From Pseudomonas maioricensis (lineage in GTDB: Bacteria > Pseudomonadota > Gammaproteobacteria > Pseudomonadales > Pseudomonadaceae): DNA of 64,000 nt. The notes below the pieces were generated by a model. That model did no database searches. It saw nothing but the letters and a program-made list of their open reading frames with translations, and was not told the DNA's origin. Positions 1-9,198 of the stretch are shown piece after piece. Position numbers and translations under genes: made by a program. Location: contig NZ_LOHG01000005.1 of the NCBI RefSeq assembly GCF_022790535.1, positions 62,001 through 126,000 of the forward strand, written 5' to 3'. Position 1 is the first letter of the stretch, and every line of letters starts with the position of its first letter.

Positions 1-94
1 AATCCAGCGTTACCAATGATCCTTCATCGTCGGCACGACGTAGCTCGATACGGCCGTCAGGCAATTCCACAATTTCAAGAAACGATGTTGGCAT
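1..94 (-). CDS. Small conserved Pseudomonas protein (N-terminal 31 residues, cut by window edge)
   Basis: The minus strand reads MPTSFLEIVELPDGRIELRR and continues open to the window edge, so only the N-terminus is visible. A GGAG ribosome site lies about 11 bases upstream of the ATG at 94-92. In Pseudomonas a small conserved gene of unknown function sits here, between sulA and the DUF6586 gene upstream of topA, and the sequence looks like that family. The family match is from memory and no function is known. The next gene on this strand ends 78 bases upstream, so they may be co-transcribed. Confidence 0.6.
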   Translation of the reverse strand, partial: MPTSFLEIVELPDGRIELRRADDEGSLVTLD

Positions 95-172
95 CAGGGC
101 AATACTCCACGAAAGGCGGGCATTGTAGCAGCCTGTCGACTCAGCCCCTAGCCCATCCATCACTGCATTTCA

Positions 173-694
173 TCAGCACTCACTCAACCCTTCGCGAAAG
201 CGAATTGCCAGCCCCTTCAGCTGCTGACGCCAGCTTTCCAGCTCCTCGCGGGTCAGTTCGGGCTCGGATTCCTCATCGAGATTGACCGCCACGATAAGCG
301 GCTGTGTAACATCGCCTTTAACTTTTTTCGGCGCACGAGGCGGCTCGAACAAGGCGTTATAGGCTGCAAGCAACCGAGCCAGCCAGGTTTCACGGTGTTG
401 AGCCAACTCGACCAGCTCGGCCATCTCCGGGATCGCCAATGCCTCCAGCACCTCCTGCGTCAGGAGCATTTCCGCACGCGGCGCGTTGGCCTGCGGCAGG
501 CGGTAGTAGCCTGCAATCTCATGGCACAAGCCCAGCAAGGCACCATACAGATGGAACAACGCCGACTCGCGCTCCGCCTGTAACAACGCCTGAGCATTCA
601 TGGCTCGGCCTTCCTGCGCCTTGCCCATGGACTCCAGGGCGAGCCCGGCGAAATAAATCTTCTGGTTGGTGCGGGTATAGAGTTCGTGGGCCAT
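173..694 (-). CDS. DUF6586-type conserved protein
   Basis: This 173-residue, mostly helical protein has no signal peptide or membrane segment. It is rich in Ala, Leu and Glu, with a charged C-terminal part (EESEPELTREELESWRQQL). The ATG at 694 is chosen over an ATG 54 bases upstream because GGAGG lies 9 bases before it. The gene lies between the small conserved gene and topA, as in other Pseudomonas genomes, where it is a conserved gene of unknown function assigned to DUF6586. No catalytic motif is visible. It is separated from topA by a REP palindrome and the topA terminator, so it probably has its own promoter. Confidence 0.7.
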   Translation of the reverse strand: MAHELYTRTNQKIYFAGLALESMGKAQEGRAMNAQALLQAERESALFHLYGALLGLCHEIAGYYRLPQANAPRAEMLLTQEVLEALAIPEMAELVELAQHRETWLARLLAAYNALFEPPRAPKKVKGDVTQPLIVAVNLDEESEPELTREELESWRQQLKGLAIRFREGLSEC

Positions 695-770
695 GGCGGC
701 AGCCTCCGTAGCGATGAGCAAGACCTGCACCGGTTTGATGCGGTGCAACGTTCCGAATTAACCCCAATCC

Positions 771-861
771 TGTAGGAGCTCACCGAGGTTACGAGGCCAG
801 CGATCACGGCTTGTCTGACACTCCGCCATCGCTGGCCTCGTAACCTCGGTGAGCTCCTACA
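771..861. repeat. REPIN-like inverted pair, GAGGTTACGAGG class
   Basis: Two REP-like arms face each other. The left arm begins TGTAGGAGCTCACCGAGGTT and continues to CGAT. The right arm is its near-perfect reverse complement, ending CTCCTACA at 861. The arms are about 34 bases with a loop of roughly 23 bases. The TGTAGGAGC head is shared with the other REP elements in this window, but the body differs, so this is a separate REP class. Such pairs are moved by RAYT transposases encoded elsewhere in Pseudomonas genomes. It can also fold in RNA downstream of topA. Confidence 0.85.
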
Positions 862-897
862 GGTCCAATGTTTGCCAACCCCCAAACCAAAGCGACA

Positions 898-930
898 AAG
901 CCCTCGGCACGATCAGCATACCGAGGGCTT
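898..930 (-). terminator. Probable topA terminator
   Basis: Just downstream of the topA stop, AAGCCCTCGG and CCGAGGGCTT form a strong GC-rich stem with a short loop. On the minus strand it is followed by a T-containing but not pure T run. Placement 22 bases after the stop codon supports intrinsic termination. Confidence 0.65.
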
Positions 931-951
931 CGGGTTCAGTCAGGCGTTAGA

Positions 952-3561
952 TCAACGCTTGTCTTCAACCTTCCATGCTTTGCCGTCGTAGAACGCTTTC
1001 CAGCCGGTTGGCTTGCCTTCCACTTCAGTCTGAACATATTGCTCTTTGGTCTTGCGGCTGTAACGGATTACCGCAGGGCGCCCGTCAGGATCTTTCTTCG
1101 GTGCTTCACAGAGGAAGTGATACTTCGGATCGATCTCGTCCTTGTGCGGTGCAATTTCCAGAACCAGTGGCGCGCGCGTCTCACGGTTTTTAGGGAACTG
1201 ACTGGCCGCCAGGAACAACCCGGATGCGCCGTCACGCAGAATGTACGTGTCGTCAACCTTGTCGCACTTGAGCTCAGGCATCTTCACCGGATCCATCTTC
1301 GGTGGCGCTGCGTCACCGCTCTTGAGCAACTTGCGGGTGTTCTTGCATTCAGGGTTGGTGCAACCAAAGAACTTGCCGAAGCGGCCGGTCTTGAGCTGCA
1401 TCTCGCTGCCGCACTTGTCGCACTCAAGGCTCGGACCTTCGTAACCCTTGATGCGGTAGTTACCCTCTTCCACTTCAAAGCCGACGCAGTCCGGGTTATT
1501 ACCGCAGATGTGCAGCTTGTGCTTCTCATCCAGCAGGTAAGCGTCCATTGCCGTACTGCAAATGTGGCAGCGATGCTTGCCAAGCAGTACCCGCGACTCG
1601 GACTCACCTTCGTCATCTTCAGCGATTTCATCGCCAGGCGTCAGGTTGACGGTGGCTTTGCAGCGCTCTTTCGGCGGCAGGCTGTAACCCGAGCAGCCAA
1701 GGAACACACCGGTGGACGCAGTCCGAATCTGCATCGGACGCCCGCACACCTTGCACGGAATGTCAGTCATTACCGGCTCGTTGGCGCGCATACCACTGTC
1801 TGGCGCCTCAGCTACTTCCAGTTTTTTGCGGAAGTCGCCATAGAACTCGTCGAGCACGTTCTTCCAGTCGCGCTCACCTTGAGCCACGTCATCGAGGTTT
1901 TCTTCCATGCCTGCGGTAAAGCCATAGTCCATCAGGTTGGAGAAGCTCTCGGACAAGCGCTCGGTAACGATGTCGCCCATTTTTTCCGAATAGAAACGGC
2001 GGTTGTGCAGCGCGACGTAGCCACGATCCTGGATGGTCGAGATGATCGCCGCATAGGTCGAAGGACGACCAATACCGCGTTTTTCCATTTCCTTCACCAG
2101 GCTCGCCTCGGAGTAACGCGCAGGCGGCTTGGTGAAATGTTGACTCGGGTCCAGCTTGATCAGCTTGAGAGTCTCGCCCTGAGCCATGTCCGGTAACACG
2201 TCGTCATCGCCTGGCTTGGTCATTTGCGGCAAGGCACGGGTATAACCGTCGAACTTCAGGATACGGCCCTTGGCACGCAGCTCGAAGGTCCCGGCAGCTA
2301 CGCTGACGGTGGTCGACAAATATTGCGCCGGAGGCATCTGGCAGGCAACGAATTGGCGCCAGATCAGCTCGTACAGGCGCTCAGCATCGCGCTCCATGCC
2401 GCTCAGCTTGCTCGGATGCGTGTTGACGTCGGAAGGACGAATCGCTTCGTGAGCCTCTTGCGCGCCTTCCTTGCTGCTGTAGACGTTTGGCGATTCCGGC
2501 AGGTACTTCTTGCCAAACTCGGCCTCGATGTAATCGCGCGCCATGCTGACCGCATCAGCGGACAGGTTGGTCGAGTCAGTACGCATATACGTGATGTAAC
2601 CCGCCTCATACAGACGCTGGGCCATCATCATGGTTTTCTTCACGCCAAAGCCCAGGCGGTTACTCGCTGCCTGTTGCAGGGTGGACGTGATGAACGGAGC
2701 CGAAGGCTTGCTGCTGGTCGGTTTGTCTTCGCGCTTGGCGATGCTGTAGCTGGAAGCCTTGAGCTTTTCCAGGGCAGCCATGGCCTGGGCTTCGTTCAGC
2801 GGCTTGAACGCTTCGCCGTTTTCCCGCGCTACTTCAAAGCGCACGTTGGCGCCCTTGGCAGTCCCCAGGTCAGCGTGCACTTCCCAATATTCTTCAGGGT
2901 TGAAAGCACGGATCTCGCGCTCACGCTCGACCACAAGCTTCACCGCTACCGACTGAACGCGCCCGGCAGACAGGCCGCGAGCAATCTTCTGCCAAAGCAG
3001 CGGCGACACCATATAACCCACGACGCGATCGAGGAAACGGCGCGCCTGCTGGGCGTTCACACGGTCAATGTCCAGCTCGCCCGGCTTGGAGAAGGCTTCC
3101 TGAATGGCTTTCTTGGTGATTTCGTTGAACACCACACGCTTGTAGCGGCTGTCATCCCCACCAATGGCTTCGCGCAGGTGCCAGGCAATGGCTTCCCCTT
3201 CGCGGTCCAAGTCCGTCGCGAGATAGATGGTGTCAGCATCTTTGGCGAGGCGGCGCAGCTCTTCGATCACCTTCTCTTTACCCGGAAGGATTTCGTACTT
3301 GGCTTTCCAGCCGTGATCCGGATCGACGCCCATGCGCGCTACCAGTTGCTTCTTCGCCTTTTCTTTCGGCGTGAGCACCGGACCTTCGCCAGCAGCAGCC
3401 TTGCCACGCTTGACGGGTTCTTTATTGGCGCTAGCCGAACCGCTGGTGGGCAGGTCTCGGATATGGCCGATACTCGACTTCACCACGTATTGGTTGCCCA
3501 AGTACTTGTTGATGGTCTTGGCCTTAGCCGGGGATTCCACGATGACCAGCGATTTGCCCAT
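952..3561 (-). CDS. topA: DNA topoisomerase I (type IA)
   Basis: The 869-residue enzyme relaxes negative supercoils by single-strand passage and is essential for chromosome topology. The TOPRIM domain starts at the N-terminus ([12 protein letters not shown]) with the metal-binding DLDREGEA near residue 118. The catalytic tyrosine is in ITYMRTDST, at roughly residue 325. The C-terminal third carries Cys4 zinc-ribbon repeats (CKVC, CHIC, CDKC, CTNPEC) that bind single-stranded DNA. The length is normal for Pseudomonas. It is transcribed alone from a good sigma-70-like promoter at 3622-3650 and ends at its own hairpin. The identification is secure. Confidence 0.97.
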   Translation of the reverse strand: MGKSLVIVESPAKAKTINKYLGNQYVVKSSIGHIRDLPTSGSASANKEPVKRGKAAAGEGPVLTPKEKAKKQLVARMGVDPDHGWKAKYEILPGKEKVIEELRRLAKDADTIYLATDLDREGEAIAWHLREAIGGDDSRYKRVVFNEITKKAIQEAFSKPGELDIDRVNAQQARRFLDRVVGYMVSPLLWQKIARGLSAGRVQSVAVKLVVEREREIRAFNPEEYWEVHADLGTAKGANVRFEVARENGEAFKPLNEAQAMAALEKLKASSYSIAKREDKPTSSKPSAPFITSTLQQAASNRLGFGVKKTMMMAQRLYEAGYITYMRTDSTNLSADAVSMARDYIEAEFGKKYLPESPNVYSSKEGAQEAHEAIRPSDVNTHPSKLSGMERDAERLYELIWRQFVACQMPPAQYLSTTVSVAAGTFELRAKGRILKFDGYTRALPQMTKPGDDDVLPDMAQGETLKLIKLDPSQHFTKPPARYSEASLVKEMEKRGIGRPSTYAAIISTIQDRGYVALHNRRFYSEKMGDIVTERLSESFSNLMDYGFTAGMEENLDDVAQGERDWKNVLDEFYGDFRKKLEVAEAPDSGMRANEPVMTDIPCKVCGRPMQIRTASTGVFLGCSGYSLPPKERCKATVNLTPGDEIAEDDEGESESRVLLGKHRCHICSTAMDAYLLDEKHKLHICGNNPDCVGFEVEEGNYRIKGYEGPSLECDKCGSEMQLKTGRFGKFFGCTNPECKNTRKLLKSGDAAPPKMDPVKMPELKCDKVDDTYILRDGASGLFLAASQFPKNRETRAPLVLEIAPHKDEIDPKYHFLCEAPKKDPDGRPAVIRYSRKTKEQYVQTEVEGKPTGWKAFYDGKAWKVEDKR

Positions 3562-3621
3562 GGATCAGAAAATTCCTGAATACTGAAAATGAAAGACGGT
3601 TGGAACCTGTCAAGGCCCCGC

Positions 3622-3650
3622 TATATATAGTGGCTACAAGAGGAGGTCAA
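3622..3650 (-). promoter_or_regulatory. Sigma-70-type promoter for topA
   Basis: On the minus strand TTGACC (3650-3645) is followed after exactly 17 bases by TATATA (3627-3622). This predicts a start near 3615 and a leader of about 54 bases before the topA ATG. It is one of the best consensus promoters in the window. Confidence 0.65.
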
Positions 3651-3675
3651 GCACGGGATAGTGTTCGATCTCGCC

Positions 3676-3912
3676 TCACGGCCTGGAAAAGAGGCTCAGT
3701 TCAGCTTGAACCAGAGCAAAGCGCGGGACCTGCTCGCCGTCAACCTCGACGGACTCCAGAAACATGCTCAACGGCCGCACCCACATCCCGTAATCGCCGT
3801 ACAGCGCTTGATAGAACACTACTTCTTCTTCGGTTTCGGAGTGCCTGGCAACACTGAATACGCGGTACTCGGGGCCTTTGTAATGGCGATAGAGCCCTGG
3901 CTGTAAATTCAT
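3676..3912 (-). CDS. DUF1653 family protein
   Basis: This is a 78-residue protein with the DUF1653 pattern: an N-terminal GLYRHYKGPEYRV, a central EEEVVFYQALYGD and WVRPLSMF before an acidic C-terminus. The start at 3912 has GAGGA 8 bases upstream. An upstream in-frame ATG would add 31 residues of terminator-encoded sequence and is unlikely. The same gene sits between topA and fadA in P. aeruginosa. The family is widespread and short, probably a small beta-barrel, and its function is unknown. Confidence 0.85.
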   Translation of the reverse strand: MNLQPGLYRHYKGPEYRVFSVARHSETEEEVVFYQALYGDYGMWVRPLSMFLESVEVDGEQVPRFALVQAELSLFSRP

Positions 3913-3961
3913 GTTGCTGTCCTCGCGAAAAAAACTGAAAAACTTTTCTGGAATGGCTTTA

Positions 3962-3997
3962 ACAAAAATACAAAAGCCGGGGCACCTGGCCCCGGCT
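3962..3997 (-). terminator. fadBA operon terminator
   Basis: On the minus strand AGCCGGGG pairs with CCCCGGCT across a 7-base loop and is followed by TTTTGTATTTTTGTT. It starts 18 bases after the fadA stop and is a classic intrinsic terminator. Confidence 0.9.
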
Positions 3998-4014
3998 CGC
4001 ATCAAACAAACGCG

Positions 4015-5211
<1,197 letters not shown>

Positions 5212-7359
5212 TTAACCGAAGAAGCTCTGGCCGTTTTTGGCCATCTCACGCAGCTTCGCGGTCGGGTGGTACAGAGCGCCCAAATCAGCATATTGATCAG
5301 CCAGGGCAACGAATTCAGCGACACCAATAGAGTCGATGTAGCGCAACGCACCGCCACGGAACGGAGGGAAACCGATGCCGTAGATCAAGCCCATGTCAGC
5401 TTCAGCGGCCGTTTCAACAATACCGTCTTCCAGGCAGCGCACGGTTTCCAGACACAACGGGATCATCATCCAGTTGATGATGTCTTCGTCGGACACTTCA
5501 CGCTGTTCGTAGATGATCGGCTTGAGCACTTCGAGCACTGCAGAGTCAGTGACCTTCTTCGGCTTGCCCTTTTTGTCAGTCTCGTAAGCGTAGAAACCCT
5601 TGCCGTTTTTCTGACCCAGGCGTTTCGCGTCATAAAGGGCATCGATAGCCGAACGGCGATCGTCCTTCATGCGATCCGGGAAGCCTTCGGCCATGACGTC
5701 ACGGCCGTGGTGGCCTGTGTCGATACCGACCACATCCATCAGGTACGCGGGACCCATTGGCCAGCCGAACTTCTCCATGACTTTGTCGATACGCACAAAA
5801 TCAACACCGGCGCTGACCAGTTTGGCGAAGCCGCCGAAGTACGGGAACAACACCCGGTTGACCAGGAAGCCAGGGCAATCGTTGACCACGATCGGGTTCT
5901 TGCCCATCTTCTTGGCATAAGCCACGGTGGTCGCGACAGCCAGCTCACTGGATTTCTCGCCGCGGATCACCTCCACCAGAGGCATCATGTGCACCGGGTT
6001 GAAGAAGTGCATGCCGACGAAGTTTTCCGGACGCTTGAGGGCTTTAGCCAGCAAGCTGATGGAAATCGTCGAGGTATTGGAAGCCAGAATCGTGTCTTCG
6101 CCTACCTGGGCTTCGACTTCAGCCAATACCGCCTGCTTGACCTTCGGGTTCTCGACAACCGCTTCGACCACCAGATCGACGTTGCCGAAATCGCCGTAGG
6201 AAAGCGTCGGACGAATCGCATTCAGCGCTTCGGCCATTTTGCCGGCAGTCAGGCGGCCTTTTTCTACACGATTGCCCAGCAGTTTCGAGGCTTCGTTCAG
6301 GCCCAACTGAATGGCGTCTTCACGAATGTCTTTCATCAGGATCGGCGTGCCTTTGACAGCCGACTGATAGGCAATGCCGCCGCCCATGATGCCAGCGCCC
6401 AATACCGCAGCCTGCTTCACGTCTTTAGCGACTTCATCGTAAACCTTGGCTTTGCGCTTCAGCTCCTGATCATTCAGGAACAGGCCAATCAGGCTTTGCG
6501 CAGCAGAGGTCTTGGCCATTTTGACGAAGCCCGCGGCTTCGACTTCAAGCGCCTTGTCACGACCAAAGTTCGCGGCTTTCTGAATGGTCTTGATAGCTTC
6601 AACCGGAGCCGGATAGTTCGGACCAGCCTGACCGGCGACGAAACCTTTGGCAGTTTCGAAGGCCATCATCTGCTCGATGGCGTTGAGTTTGAGTTTTTCG
6701 AGTTTCGGCTGGCGCTTGGCCTTGTAATCGAACTCACCGGAAATGGCGCGTTTGATCAGGTCCAGCGCGGCTTCCTGAAGCTTTTCAGGAGCGACCACTG
6801 CATCCACAGCACCGACTTTCAGGGCGTCTTCAGCGCGATTTTCCTTGCCGGAGGCAATCCACTCAATAGCGTTGTCAGCACCGACGATACGCGGCAATCG
6901 AACAGTACCGCCGAAACCAGGATAAAGACCCAGTTTGACTTCAGGCAGGCCGATTTTGGCGCTGCTGGACATCACTCGGTAGTCTGCAGCCAGGCACATT
7001 TCCAGACCGCCACCCAAGGCGATACCGTTAATGGCTACCACGGTAGGTACGCCAAGATCTTCGAAATCACTGAAAATCCGGTTGGCTTCAAGATTGCCAG
7101 CCAGCAGCTCTGCGTCCGGCAACTTGAAGTTGTCGACGAACTCAGTGATATCAGCACCGACGATGAACACGTCTTTGCCGCTGGTGACAATTACGCCTTT
7201 GATGGAGCCATCGGCTTTGATGGTATCCACCGCCTGACGCAGGTCGTTGAGGGTGAGACGGTTGAACTTGTTGACGGACTCACCCTTGAGGTCGAAATTC
7301 AATTCGACGATGCCGCTCTCAAGAGCCTTAACCGTGATGGCTTTACCTTCGTAAATCAT
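5212..7359 (-). CDS. fadB: Fatty acid oxidation complex alpha subunit (enoyl-CoA hydratase / 3-hydroxyacyl-CoA dehydrogenase)
   Basis: The 715-residue bifunctional protein has an N-terminal enoyl-CoA hydratase/isomerase domain ([16 protein letters not shown], then [16 protein letters not shown]). A central NAD-binding 3-hydroxyacyl-CoA dehydrogenase domain follows ([12 protein letters not shown], and [15 protein letters not shown] near the catalytic His). The ATG at 7359 is preferred because GGAG lies about 10 bases upstream and the resulting 715 residues is the exact usual family length. It heads the fadBA operon. In P. aeruginosa this operon is derepressed by fatty acids through PsrA; a matching operator was not convincingly found here. 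Confidence 0.96.
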   Translation of the reverse strand: MIYEGKAITVKALESGIVELNFDLKGESVNKFNRLTLNDLRQAVDTIKADGSIKGVIVTSGKDVFIVGADITEFVDNFKLPDAELLAGNLEANRIFSDFEDLGVPTVVAINGIALGGGLEMCLAADYRVMSSSAKIGLPEVKLGLYPGFGGTVRLPRIVGADNAIEWIASGKENRAEDALKVGAVDAVVAPEKLQEAALDLIKRAISGEFDYKAKRQPKLEKLKLNAIEQMMAFETAKGFVAGQAGPNYPAPVEAIKTIQKAANFGRDKALEVEAAGFVKMAKTSAAQSLIGLFLNDQELKRKAKVYDEVAKDVKQAAVLGAGIMGGGIAYQSAVKGTPILMKDIREDAIQLGLNEASKLLGNRVEKGRLTAGKMAEALNAIRPTLSYGDFGNVDLVVEAVVENPKVKQAVLAEVEAQVGEDTILASNTSTISISLLAKALKRPENFVGMHFFNPVHMMPLVEVIRGEKSSELAVATTVAYAKKMGKNPIVVNDCPGFLVNRVLFPYFGGFAKLVSAGVDFVRIDKVMEKFGWPMGPAYLMDVVGIDTGHHGRDVMAEGFPDRMKDDRRSAIDALYDAKRLGQKNGKGFYAYETDKKGKPKKVTDSAVLEVLKPIIYEQREVSDEDIINWMMIPLCLETVRCLEDGIVETAAEADMGLIYGIGFPPFRGGALRYIDSIGVAEFVALADQYADLGALYHPTAKLREMAKNGQSFFG

Positions 7360-7892
7360 CAACTGATCTCCACGATATGGAAGCTGAACAATACACACCG
7401 GACGCTGAAATCTGGCGCGACTACGACGTTATCGTCGATGAAACGCTAAACCTTCAGGCACACCCGTCGATGCGGTAGCCGGGAGCTGTAAGAACTGTCT
7501 TACTACCAAACGCTCAATTCATACGCCCGTTTGATTTGGGTGCGCCTACCTTCATCCAAAACCCGGGATTTGTCAATTCGACGAATCACCAACAAAAGCG
7601 GCCTCGTCTCGAAAGCATCGCATGCTCTGGACCGCTCAAGTTCAGCGTGATCAGGCTCTATTCACTGTGTTTATAGGCGACCCGCGTGCAAATACCCAGC
7701 CGCCTTTTTGCACCATAGATGGTCACGAATGAAAATAAATGCAAGAAAGCGCGACAAATGAGAGCAAAGGGTCTACATTCAGCGCACGACAGCACGCGGC
7801 AAAACATCAGATTTTTGCCAAATGAACACGTCAGACGCTTTGGGCATTGCACCGCGAAGCGCTACAGAATTATCGGCCTGCCTGGCCAACCC
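7360..7892. other. Intergenic region between fadB and a possible small-RNA terminator
   Basis: About 530 bases with no convincing protein gene on either strand. It must hold the fadB promoter. CAAACG at 7507-7512 and CGTTTG at 7528-7533 form a widely spaced inverted pair that resembles PsrA half-sites, but the spacing (15 bases) is much larger than the usual 2-4. The plus strand leads into an intrinsic terminator at 7893-7920, although no plus-strand gene ends there. Confidence 0.5.
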
Positions 7893-7920
7893 CAGCCCGA
7901 TGTTGTTATCGGGCTTTTTA
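7893..7920 (+). terminator. Intrinsic terminator with no upstream protein gene (possible sRNA 3' end)
   Basis: AGCCCGA (7894-7900) pairs with TCGGGCT (7909-7915) across an 8-base loop, followed by TTTTTA. The T run is on the plus strand only. The gene to the right is on the minus strand and ends at 7946, so it is not served by this terminator. The signal therefore implies a short plus-strand transcript starting somewhere in 7640-7850. Confidence 0.65.
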
Positions 7921-7945
7921 ATGCCTGCGATTTGACCAGGCCGTC

Positions 7946-8383
7946 TCAAGCCACCGCTTTCAGGACGGCTGCAATGCGCTGCAATACATCCGCCTCGCCC
8001 TTCTCACCCCAATACAACGTGACCATCTGCTGGTCCGCCTCGATCTTGTAGACGTCCGCTGGCAGCGTATTGAAATGCCCCAGCAGCACCGCATCCTCAC
8101 AAGGCTCACGCCACTGATTGAGCCAAACTCCGGGCTCTGCCTGCCAATACGCCCATACAGACGGTTTGCTGCTGCGTCGCGGCCGATGGTATTGCGCACA
8201 GGGACTCGGCGGCTCTTTGGCAAGCCAGTGCGGCCAGTCCTGAGCCACCAACTGCATCGCAAGCCCCATGCGACGCGCCTCCATGCGTAGCGCCATTCTG
8301 CCGCCCTGCTGCCGAGAGGGCCGCAGCCATACCAAAGGGCTCAGCATCACACCAACGATTGACAGAATTATCCAGAACGTCAT
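7946..8383 (-). CDS. Small membrane-anchored protein of unknown function
   Basis: This 145-residue protein starts with one hydrophobic segment (about residues 3-20, WIILSIVGVMLSPLVWL) and continues with an arginine-rich stretch and a Trp-rich soluble domain (SVWAYWQAEPGVWLNQW). The topology looks like an N-terminal anchor with the rest in the cytoplasm, by the positive-inside rule. The ribosome site is weak (AAGGCAGC). Divergent transcription from uspA, with fadBA on the other side, matches the arrangement in other Pseudomonas, where it is a conserved hypothetical gene. No function is known. Confidence 0.75.
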   Translation of the reverse strand: MTFWIILSIVGVMLSPLVWLRPSRQQGGRMALRMEARRMGLAMQLVAQDWPHWLAKEPPSPCAQYHRPRRSSKPSVWAYWQAEPGVWLNQWREPCEDAVLLGHFNTLPADVYKIEADQQMVTLYWGEKGEADVLQRIAAVLKAVA

Positions 8384-8493
8384 ATTGCTTGCTGCCTTTT
8401 TGTCCGCTTACCTAGAGCTGAAAACAATGGCCTGCCCAGATGGGCGTTAAAGAGCCATACTGAATGTATCGCAACCTTACGGAGGACTTCCTC

Positions 8494-8934
8494 ATGAAGT
8501 ATGAACACGTTCTGGTCGCCGTTGACCTGACTGACGAGTGCAACCCTGTCCTTTCCCGCGGTCGCGAAATTGCCGAGCGCAACGGGGCCAAGCTGTCGTT
8601 GGTTCATATCGTCGAGCCTGTGGCCATGGCCTTTGGCGGCGACGTGCCGATGGACCTGTCGCAGCTTCAACAGCAGCAGTTTGACCAAGCCAAGGACAAG
8701 CTTGCCGTACTGAAAGCTCAGTATCCGGATACTAATATCGGTGACGCTCATTTGGTGTACGGTCAGCCTCGCCAGGAAATTCATCAGCTGGCAATCACGG
8801 AAAAATGCGATTTGATTGTTGTGGGCAGCCACGGCCGTCATGGTTTGGCTTTATTGCTGGGCTCAACGGCTAACGACGTATTGCATGGTGCGCCTTGTGA
8901 TGTGCTCGCAGTACGCCTGAAAAAGGCGGAGTGA
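8494..8934 (+). CDS. uspA: Universal stress protein A family
   Basis: A 146-residue single UspA domain. The first strand is HVLVAVDLTDEC and the nucleotide-binding loop is VVGSHGRHGLALLLGST. The ATG at 8494 has GGAGG 8 bases upstream and gives the usual family start; a longer frame from 8464 adds ten residues without a ribosome site. UspA proteins help survival in stress and anaerobic energy limitation in Pseudomonas. The glycine loop has eight residues between the GSHG and GS elements, where nine is typical of ATP binders, so nucleotide binding is not certain. It is probably monocistronic, ending before a REPIN. Confidence 0.93.
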   Translation: MKYEHVLVAVDLTDECNPVLSRGREIAERNGAKLSLVHIVEPVAMAFGGDVPMDLSQLQQQQFDQAKDKLAVLKAQYPDTNIGDAHLVYGQPRQEIHQLAITEKCDLIVVGSHGRHGLALLLGSTANDVLHGAPCDVLAVRLKKAE

Positions 8935-9004
8935 TCCAACAACAGGCTTAATGAGCGCACTCCCTGTCCGTGGCACAGCGCTGTCTCACCACGAACATCG
9001 GACC

Positions 9005-9093
9005 TGTAGGAGTGAGCTTGCTCGCGATTCGGTTTCTTGGCTGACCAATTTATTGGCTGAACTGACGCTATCGCGAGCAAGCTCACTCCTACA
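9005..9093. repeat. REPIN, GAGCTTGCTCGCGA class (copy 1)
   Basis: TGTAGGAGTGAGCTTGCTCG and four more bases form the left arm (9005-9028). The reverse complement forms the right arm ending CTCACTCCTACA at 9093. This is the commonest Pseudomonas REP head and body. A second copy lies at 13414-13502 after slt; both copies lie in gaps between genes. Confidence 0.92.
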
Positions 9094-9152
9094 AGATTTG
9101 GGTCACTCAGAGAATCGCGTGTTGCTTGATAAAAGCCGTGCTAATTGCGCAA

Positions 9153-9186
9153 TAAAAAGCCCGGATCACTGATCCGGGCTTTTTAT
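9153..9186. terminator. Bidirectional terminator between uspA and uup
   Basis: AAAAAGCCCGGATC and GATCCGGGCTTTTT form an 11-bp GC-rich stem with a very small loop, with an A run before and a T run after. It can terminate the convergent transcripts of uspA and uup. Confidence 0.9.
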
Positions 9187-9198
9187 TTGCCTTGAGTA

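Noticed and set aside
2224..3579. Long plus-strand frame opposite topA
   Set aside because: It is the GC-skewed shadow of topA, with no recognisable domain and no start signals.
7507..7533. CAAACG ... CGTTTG pair upstream of fadB as a PsrA operator
   Set aside because: The half-sites are 15 bases apart instead of 2-4, so it does not match the known PsrA palindrome.
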